A stretch of 22,020 bases of DNA from Chromera velia. Taxonomy: Eukaryota; Sar; Chromeraceae. How positions within the stretch are numbered: the first letter of the stretch is position 1; each line of letters opens with the position of its first letter. Shown here in pieces: positions 1 through 9,058 of this stretch. Under the pieces are notes generated by a model, which saw only the letters and a list, made by a program, of their open reading frames with translations, was not told the origin of the DNA and did no database searches. The DNA lies in the NCBI GenBank assembly GCA_018398765.1, contig JAHBMJ010001770.1, positions 2,501 through 24,520 of the forward strand, written 5' to 3'. Both the position numbers and the translations under genes were made by a program.

Positions 1-80
1 GCCTTGCATGACAGCGATCCTTCGGCCGCGTCGACATATCCCGCCCCTTTGTTTGCTTGTTACCTTGCTCCTTTCTGCAG

Positions 81-1454
81 GTGATAGGCACCCTGATCAG
101 CTCTATTTCTGCGTTCGTGTACACAATCATAACTTTTCCCACGGTCCTCAACCCGGATGCCGCAGACAGCTTGGGGGAGTACGGCCCCGGGACCTGTGGG
201 AGTGTGCCCAGTGCCGTGATCGGGTTCATCTGCGTCTGGCTCTTCGCAGGTAAGAAGTGCATGGGCACAAGTTCGCTTTTCACTGTGCCCTCGTGCCGTT
301 GCATTTTGATGAAGAGTGAAAGAAGCCAACCAAAGAGAGTATTTGTGATTCTGCGCTACGATTAGATCTTCTTAGACTTGAAAGTACTAACTGGTGTCAG
401 AAGATCAGATGATACGTTAATTGAGTATTCATGCGGATGTCTGTGTACATGCATGCATGAAAATACTGACTGAGGTTGGCATCAATCATCGAGTGGAAGA
501 GTGAGTGAGTGAGTGAGTGAGTCAGTGAGTGAGTGAGTCAGTGAGTGAGTGAGTCAGTGAGTGAGTGAGTGAGTGAGTGAGTGAGTCAGTGAGTGAGTGA
601 GTGAGTCAGTGAGTGAGTGAGAGCAACATCGATATCGACAGGTTCCTTAAAACTGGAGGGGAAGGACGCGCGGGTGAATGACACACTGAATGAACCCGGT
701 GATTCGGTGCATGTCCCTGCAGGAAAGAAATGAGGAGGAAAGGAAAAAGGATCGAGACAGTCTGCCTGATGGAATTCATTCGCACCTCCCTGCCTTCCTG
801 TTTGCCTTTCCTAATGGAAGTTCACACAGGGGTGTAGATTTCCTCTCTTTTTTCTTTCCTTCTTCTTGCAGAATTTTTGAAAGAAGCATTGCCTTGTCAG
901 CACTTCTATCTGATGGCGTATGCAATTTTTCAAATATCATGGGACCTCAGCGTCAGTCGATATATTCTGCCTGTTTATTTGTGTATGTGTGTGTGCGTGC
1001 GTGTGTATGTGCACAAGTCCGGCTAGCTTCCTTCTGATTGCTAAACTTGATGTGCATGCATGCAACCCTCCCTCCTGATGATCTTCCTTCCTTCCTTCAT
1101 TTGGTTTTTGCGTTTCACAGTTACTCCCTACCTTCCTGCCTTCCTTCCTTCGTCCCCACTCATACATCTATTCACTGCTTGTGAATTCGTTCTTTTTTTC
1201 TTCTCATGTGTCTCTTTGTTTGTTTGTTTGTTTCTCTCTTTCTTTCTTTCTTTCTTGCTTTCATTCCTTCCTTCCTTCCTTCCTTCCTATTTTCTTTCTT
1301 TTTTTCTTTCTTTCTTTCTTTCCTTCCTTCTTTGCAGTCCATTCTCGCTGGGGCCCCTGACAACTTTTCCATCTTTCGACGACTCATCGCGATTGTCGCT
1401 TTCGTCTTCTTCCTCTTAGTCTCCAGCACGAAATACGATCGTGTGCAGAGACAG
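81..1454 (+). CDS. Histidine kinase: membrane-spanning sensor exons
   Basis: Three exons (81-249, 872-about 972/990, 1338-1454) encode hydrophobic segments. The first holds two probable transmembrane helices, VIGTLISSISAFVYTIITF and SAVIGFICVWLFA, separated by a loop with one Cys. The second holds a more polar, aromatic-rich segment ending RYILP. The third ends with LIAIVAFVFFLLVSS followed by basic residues (STKYDRVQRQ), as expected where a helix returns to the cytoplasm. No known ligand-binding sensor fold is recognised, so the stimulus cannot be named. The exon at 872 starts after TTCTTGCAG and takes one base from the previous exon to make Glu. Its donor must be in phase 0; GT at 973 or 991 both fit. 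Topology is inference from hydrophobicity. Confidence 0.7.
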
Positions 1455-2154
1455 GTAGGCTAGTTACGATCCCTCATGCACGCCGGTCGTACTGACTGAG
1501 CTCTGTAAAAAACCCAAGCAGAAGTGTGAGAGAAACCTTCGGAATTGAAATCTTCAGGAGAGCAAGAGGATTCATTAGTACATTGATATTTCTGTCCATC
1601 AGCACTTTTGCTCAGAAACGGCACGCCGCCCAACCGTCGAGACATCTGGCTTGGCTCCCTTTATCTTCGGCTGTTTTCTTATTTTTTTCGGAAGTGTCCA
1701 AATGGTATTGGTTGTTGCGGATGTATGTTGTCGTACGTCTGTGCAAATGTGTCGGCGCGATGACACATGATGGATGCACACTCCGGCCCAAAACGAGAAC
1801 ATTTGCACACCCCATGAAGTAATCACTGTGCGTCTGTCTGCGCAGACTTTGGCAGTCTTGTGGGAGGCCCGAAGGAACCGTTTCCTCGTGGAGGAGAGGG
1901 GAAGGGAGCTGTCCTTACAGCAGAGATTCACGCTCAGCCAGGCACTCTTCTTCCAGAAGGTAAGTCGGCGTGCATCGACAAAGATCTATCCACCCATCTA
2001 GGCGCCTTCATTCATATTTTCACTCATTCATTCATTCATTCATTCATTCATTCATTCGGGATCCTAGGGAGTTCTTGATGGAGTGCCGCCAACCCCTGAA
2101 TTTTTTCTATTCTCTCTGATTCTCTGACTGTCTATTCTCTCTGATTCTCTGACT

Positions 2155-2186
<32 letters not shown>

Positions 2187-2646
2187 AAATGACTGACTGA
2201 CTGACTGACTGACTGACTGACTGACTGAATGAATGAATGAATGAATGAATGCGTGAGTGAGTGAGTGAGTGAGTGAATGAATGTTTTGCGCCGACACTGC
2301 TGCTTTGCAACTCATAGTTCAAGGCAGATTGTCTGGCCGCATCGCATCTCCCAGTGGTCCCGTTTCTTTCTTTCCTCTTTGCGTTTTGTCAAGTAATACA
2401 TACAAAGCTGTTCTCCACTCTATACAGTGAGTGTGCCGAGCTCTGCTGATATGCCAAACAGATTGGTTTTGTATGAGACAGGTATGTTGTGCTCTTCATT
2501 CATGACCTGGCTCATCCATGGGATGTTGGCTATCACTCCTTCAATTTCGTTCTTCTTGCAGATTGTCCACGATCTGAAGACTCCTTTGTGGTCAGCCCCA
2601 GTAGTTGCATTGAGCTTGTACATGTGTGTATGTAAATGTGTGGATC

Positions 2647-2679
<33 letters not shown>

Positions 2680-5457
2680 GTGCACGCACGAATGTCCATA
2701 TACAGACGCAAACCGTCAGACAGTCTACCACAAGACTTCTGAAGAGGCCTCTGAGGCCACTTCCTGCATGAGAGGAGAAAGGGGGAATGGTCACAGAGAG
2801 AAAGAGAGAGAGAGAAAAAAAAAGGAAAGAAGAGCATAGCAAGAATGAAGCACCCACTAGTGCGGGCAGCGCGTCTTTTATTTCTTCCTTGATCGTCCTC
2901 CTCCACTCTCCGCACATGACCTGCCGGAAGGCAGGGAGGAAGGTGGGTTTCAATGATTTCAAAAGCACCGGAGCCATCCAACATGTCCAAAATAAAAGCA
3001 GCGGAGCAATCAAAACCAGTCTTTTCTTTCCCTCTTGTCTTCTCACCTCACTATGCCGATTTCTGCCTCTGTGCCTGCCTGCCCATCTGTCGGTCTGTCT
3101 GCATGAACGGAACTTAATAATGGGCGTTGCAGGTCGATCACGCACGCATTTGAGAGCGTCAGAGATTACTGGATAGCCAAGGAAGCTTCTCGAACCGATG
3201 TGTTGAAAACGGAATCAGAAGTCCATCCAGGGAGCCCGAAGAGCCCCCCTGCAAACGGAGGAGAAAGAGGAGGGGGGGGNGGGGGGGGGGGGAGGGGAAC
3301 GTCCCTGGTGGGCTCTGAACGAGACGCCGACTCTGCCAAAGGGGGAAGACGCCAGCACGCCCGCCGAGAGGAGTCAGAGGGCGGACAGTTTCTCGAAGGA
3401 CCATGATCATATCTGGGTACGTTCACTTCAGGAGGATTTCATAGGCCATCCTTCTCAGACAGACATACATACATACATATATACAGACACACAGACAAAC
3501 AGACAGGTAGGAGAACAGAAGGAGAGCGCCGGATCATCAGAAGAGTTGGCCTCAGTTTCTGGTCCATTTTTTTGACAGGGATTGAGCCCCAGCAGGACGC
3601 ACATTCACTCGAAGAGGAAGAGCGTACCCCGAATATGTTTTGTTGCATGGTTGGCTTTGGGTGGACTGCAGCCCTTGCTCCAGGCGGGTCTCGCCTCCAC
3701 TGTCTACATGCAGGTGAGTGAGTGGGTGGTTGGGTAGGCACATGGGGAAACTGAGATGAAAAGTCGGCGTGCAAGTGGCTGAGCTGGCTTGCTTGATGCA
3801 TTTAACTGATCAGTTTTCAAGGATGCATGTCTTGTATGTATGTGGTTGGACTCTGTCACTCTCTGTGTCTTTCTTCCCCCGATTGCACAGAAGTGAAATG
3901 ACATTATTTCAATGAGGATGTCGAAGCGCAGAGAGATAAATGAGCGTTTTTGAAGCGGAGAAGAGGAGAACTCAAGTCGCTCGCTGTGCGCTCGCCATGG
4001 CCTCGCTCCCCTGCTCCTTGAGAGGGGTGACGTCTGCCTTCAAGCACAGACGATCGAACAGCCCATGCACGCACGTTATTACGCATTAAGTACAACGACC
4101 GAGCTTTTGTCTGCAGAACCTTGCGATGAACCTGTTGGAGGTTGCCAGGCTCAAGTTTTCGGGTTCTGAGGACAGCGGAGGAGGAGCAGATGAGGGACGC
4201 GTGAAGCTGGCGTGCGGCGTTGGGTCTGTGCTTCGGTGTCTGGAGGTTGGTCAGATTGATGCGTTAACGATAGGACTGGATGGGAGGCCCTTCAGGAGCC
4301 AGGGGGGATAGAGGAAGCGGCAGAGTCTGTTTTTTCTTTTTCAGCTTTTCTCCTGTCCGTCATTTTTGCTTCGTTCTCGGTGTGTAATGTTTTCGCCCCA
4401 CCGGCTCTTCAACTTTTTTTCTCAAGATGGTTTGCTACGTACTGCGGGTGATGTTGTTCGTCCTTGACGTTTTCCTGTATCACTTTTCTTCTGTGAAACT
4501 GCCCGTTTGTCTGTCTTTCTGTGTGCGTGCGTGCCTGTCCGGTTAATTGTCTGTATGCGTGCAGTCAGTGTGTGCAATCATGAGGCCTGCGGGGGCTGTG
4601 AAGGGCGTGGAGGTGGAGGTGGTGGACTCAAGGGAGGGCCCAAGCCCGGGCAAAGCGGCCCTTCGTGTGCCAGTGGCAGGGGGAACTGAATCCCTCACAG
4701 ACGGTGGGATGGCCTGGTTCGATCAGACGAGGCTCCTTCAGGTCAGTCAGTCACTTTTTGTCAGGATGGTCAGAAGGCATGTCGAGTCTCTTAATTGTGG
4801 TATGAGGATATGATGACACGACACGAGGTGTCTTCCTTCGGATTGCTCAGGAGTGCTTGCTTGCATGGTCAGAAGATTCAAAGAGAAAGCAGGCAGCAGA
4901 GGTCTTCTATGGAAACTAGCTTGAAAGGAGTTCTGTCTGTGTTGGACAACTAGATCGAGGCTTTTGCTCTCACCGAGATCATATCGCCACGCAGATCGGT
5001 TTGTACGCACATATGTCCAGCTGACTCCGCTACTCTCTGTATCTGTATCCCCACCTTTTTGGTCATAACAGATCTCGTATTATCTGCCTGGGACTCCCAA
5101 TTCTGTCTCTCTAGCTGTATGTCTGACAGTGTTCCTTTGTAGACTCCCTCCCTCTCTTTGCTTGTGCGTCTTTTTATTTGTCCATCAGAAGTCTGAAGAA
5201 AAAGAAGAATTAAGTCATATTATTCGTCTGTTTGTTTGCCCACCTGTTTGCTTTCGTGTGCAGGCAACAGCGTCAGTCGCGTAACGGAAGACTGCAGTGT
5301 GTGAGTGGCCCCAAGAGAAGAAAGTTTCTTTCGAGAGATCTGCATTTTTTCCTTTTTGTTCGTCCCTGGCTCACTCATTCAGAGAAACATGTTTTTTCTG
5401 CCTTTTTTTGTCTCTGCTTGGGATGCTGATTGTCGCTTCTTTCTTTTTTTTTTTTTT

Positions 5458-5492
<35 letters not shown>

Positions 5493-6068
5493 GCTTTTAC
5501 CTCTCGATGTCCCTCTAGGCCTCCACTCCCGCAGTTGCGGACGATCTCCAAACGGAAAGAAGGAACTTCTGCCAAACATGCTCTTTCCTTCATTATTTTT
5601 CCTCCCCTACCAAAGCGGGCATCTGTCCGCCCTCTCGTTTACCTCTTTTCTTTCTCGCTCTTGTTTTCTTGTCTGTCTGATTATGGCCATGCAGAAATGG
5701 GGTCTCGAACGGTGTGAAGGTGGGCTCTGATACTCTCTCTCATGTATCTATCTATCTACCTATCTATCTATTTATCTATCTGCCTGTCTGCCATTGAATT
5801 GCCTCGACGGTCCGAGATTCAGACATGCGCATGGCTGCACAATCGCTGCGTGCGTTTGAGAAGAGAACTTCTCTCACAGCATGATCTGAAAGAAGTCGGA
5901 TGATGATAATGATGACCTCTGTGGACCTGGCCAGCTGGGGCCAAACTTTCTCCTCTTTGTTTGTTTGTTTGTTTGTTTGTTTGTTCTTTCTTTCTTTCTT
6001 TCTTGCTTTCTTGCTTTCTTGCTTGCTTTCTTTCTTTCTTGCTTGCTTGCTTTCTTTCTTTCTTTTTT

Positions 6069-6104
<36 letters not shown>

Positions 6105-7979
6105 TCCTTCCTTCCTTCCTTCCTTCTTTCTTTCTTTCTTTCTTTCTTCCTTCCCACCTTCCTTCCTTCCTTCCTTCCTTCCTTCCCCCGTCCTTCCTTC
6201 CTTCTGCCATTCTTTCTTTGTTCGTTCGTCTGATTGTTTTTTTGTGAGTTTGTTTGTGGCCGAGTTTCTTCAGGTTTGGTTGGGTTGTGATCATGTGCTT
6301 TGAGAGTTTGTTTTTACTGCCCCTCTATTCTCTGTTCATCTGCAATGGGGGGGTTCGGCGTCTGTGTTGTTTTTACAAACCATTTTAGTCTACGTTTGTG
6401 AGTCTTTAGTTTTGGTGGGGAAATATTACCTGATCGAAAAATCGTTTTCCTTATTCTCTTTTCTCTTCTCTGTGGCCCTCCAAAGAAAGACTCATGTAGT
6501 CTCCCATCCATCCAGTCAGCCAGGTTTGCGCTTTTAAATTCTGCTTTTCCTCTTTTTTGCGTGGCTGGACGGACATTCTCCTCGCTCGATGATGTCTTTT
6601 TTGATCGATCGATCGTCTTTGTGTCTGCCCGCGTGCAGTACACGAAAGCTGGAGGCAAAGTGACAGTGCGGCTGAGCGACGGGGAGCGTCTGGAAGACAA
6701 GGACGACGGCAAAGGGGGGGGAGGCTTAGTGGGAGAGGGGGGAGGTCTGCATCTGTCCAGGGGTCTGGACCCATGTGAGAACGAGGAGGGATGCGCGGTG
6801 GTAGACGCTGCGGGCCTAGAGTTTGGGTGTTTGAGGAGACTTGTGATTGAAATCGCAGACACCGGAAGAGGCATCCCGGAGGACAAGATGAAGTCCGTCA
6901 GTCAGTCAGTCAGTCAGTCAGTCAGTCAGTCAGTCAGTCAGTCAGTCAGTCAAATACGTACGCGTTGTTCGAAATTAGATCAAAGGGACACGGAGACGGT
7001 CGATTGCTGTCTCAGTCAATCTGTCAGTCATTTAGTCACTCAGTCAGTGAGTCAACAAATCCTCAGTCAATCAATCACGAGAAGACAATCTCGGCTCCGA
7101 TTCGGTCAGTAAGTTTCCCACCGGTTCAAAAGGCTCCATTGATCCTTTGTGCGATGTTTTCAGTGTAGAGTGTCGAGGGTCTACATCAAGCTGTTCACGC
7201 AATTTCTGTGTTCTTTCCTTGCAAATATGTGTCAGCCCCGCGCGCTCTTTCTTTTTGTGTGTCTCTCTCTCGGTCTGTCTATCTATCTAACAATCCATGC
7301 GTCTGTCTGTCTGTCTGTCTGTCTCGTGGCATGCAGGGACATCTGGAGCGAGTACGCCCAGGTGAAAGTCCAGGATGCTGCTGTCGGGTCGGGTCTCGGT
7401 CTCTCTATTGTGAAGGCAATTCTGACCGCAATGGGGGGATCAGCACACGCAGGCACTCTTTTCTGTTTCGGTGCTTGCCAGAAATTAATTTCGCGAAACG
7501 CCCCCTCTCCCTCCCACGTGTGCTTCTTTTTCTGTTCAGCAAGTGTGATCAACTAGTCGAGTGAGTGAGTAAGCGAGTCTCTCTCACTCTCTCTCCCCCG
7601 CCCCCTTCCTGTTTTCTCTCATGCATGATCGAGGCGTCCTTCTCCTCCTCTGATCTGCACAAGGACAGACAGTCTCTTTCTCTCTGTTTGTGCATATGTG
7701 TGTGTAGATCTACTCTGAGGAGGGCGTGGGCACTTCTCTGTTTCTGTCCTTTGTGGTGCGGACGCTGGTGCCACGGGGGAGCGGGTCTCTCCGGATTCCG
7801 ATGGGGGAACCGCACAACCCAACCGGCAGCAGTCTCCTAGTGATCCCCCCAAGGTCTCCGAACGGCTCACTGATGATGAACGCCTCCATGAGGGGGGAAT
7901 TTGAACAGGACACTGAGGCGATGTTCTCTGTTGTGGTATGTCAACCTGCGGCTTTTTTAGAGTAGTACCTTTCTCCAGG

Positions 7980-8024
<45 letters not shown>

Positions 8025-9016
8025 TGTCTGTCTCGCTGGTTGGCTGTTTTCCTTCGAAATTCCCCTCAAGAGCAGTTCCTTCTGCAAAGACGAAGGTTGA
8101 GCTCTTGACCAAAAGAATCGCTGGGGTCTGTGCAGCTGCGTGAAGGATTGCTACAGGAAACCGAAGCTTCTGCAAATCACTTAACTGAAAACACATTGAG
8201 TCTCCATTTATAGCTTCCTTCCCTTTCTTTCTCTCTTCTTTCTTCTGTCCGACTGTGTTTCCTTTTCTTTCCTTCCTCCCTTCCTGCCTTTCTTGCTCTG
8301 CTGTCTTTTGCCCTCTTGCAGCCCATCCGCAATGAGAGCACACCACACTCTGACCCGGTACGTGGCCTCTCTTTCTTTCTTTGTTTGATTTATTTGATCA
8401 TCCCTCCTCCATTTGAGGGAAATCTCAATTTTTGCGTGCATGTGACAAATCGCATTGGCCGACCGATTGATTCCTCCTTGCATGCATGCCCTTTAGCTCG
8501 GGCTTCTTTTATGATTGTCCTTTCTCCCTTGCTTTCCTTCTTATTGGATGTTCATTCCGTTGCTCTCTCTATTTGTCCTTCCGTTGGCCGGTCCTCATTT
8601 TCTTCCCTGTATTATCCTTTTCTTAATTTTCTTGAGTCTGTTTCCTCCTTCCATCCGCTTGGAAGGAAGGAACACTTGTACGTTCCCTCCGGCAGAGTTA
8701 ATTAGTTTAATTAATTCCCCCCCGCAGAGACTCTCCGAGTCGGTGCCCGGCTTCGGAGCGAGGAAGAGCCCGCACGCTTTGAGACGATTTACAGCAGCAG
8801 GCGCGCATGGAGGGAGTTTTTTTGGGTCTTCAGGGAAGACCAAGGCAGAGAGAGAGAGAAGGAAGGCGGGGGGGGGAGCGAAGAAATTGACAAAAGACGC
8901 AGAGACAGCGGCACAGTGGGAGGAGCTGAGGGAGCACGCAGAGGCGGGCAGTCAGGAGCTTTTGTGGAACTGTCTCTTGACGCTTCCTGTGGAGTCTGTC
9001 TCAACGCTCCTCGCCC

Positions 9017-9058
<42 letters not shown>

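Noticed and set aside
500-622. CRISPR-like regular array
   Set aside because: Units are 4 bases with no spacers; it is an ordinary intronic microsatellite.
2420-3145. 241-codon minus-strand open frame
   Set aside because: It contains a His-Thr run from the GT microsatellite and overlaps the H-box exon and splice sites on the plus strand; no domain is recognisable.
5900-6303. Overlapping long plus-strand open frames rich in Phe, Leu, Ser and Cys
   Set aside because: They are translations of TTTC/TTCC/TTTG arrays that contain no stop codons; all three frames are open at once and they lie in a kinase intron.
6314-6886. 190-codon minus-strand open frame rich in Pro/Ser
   Set aside because: It lies antisense to the HATPase exon 6639-6892; composition follows from the G-rich sense strand.
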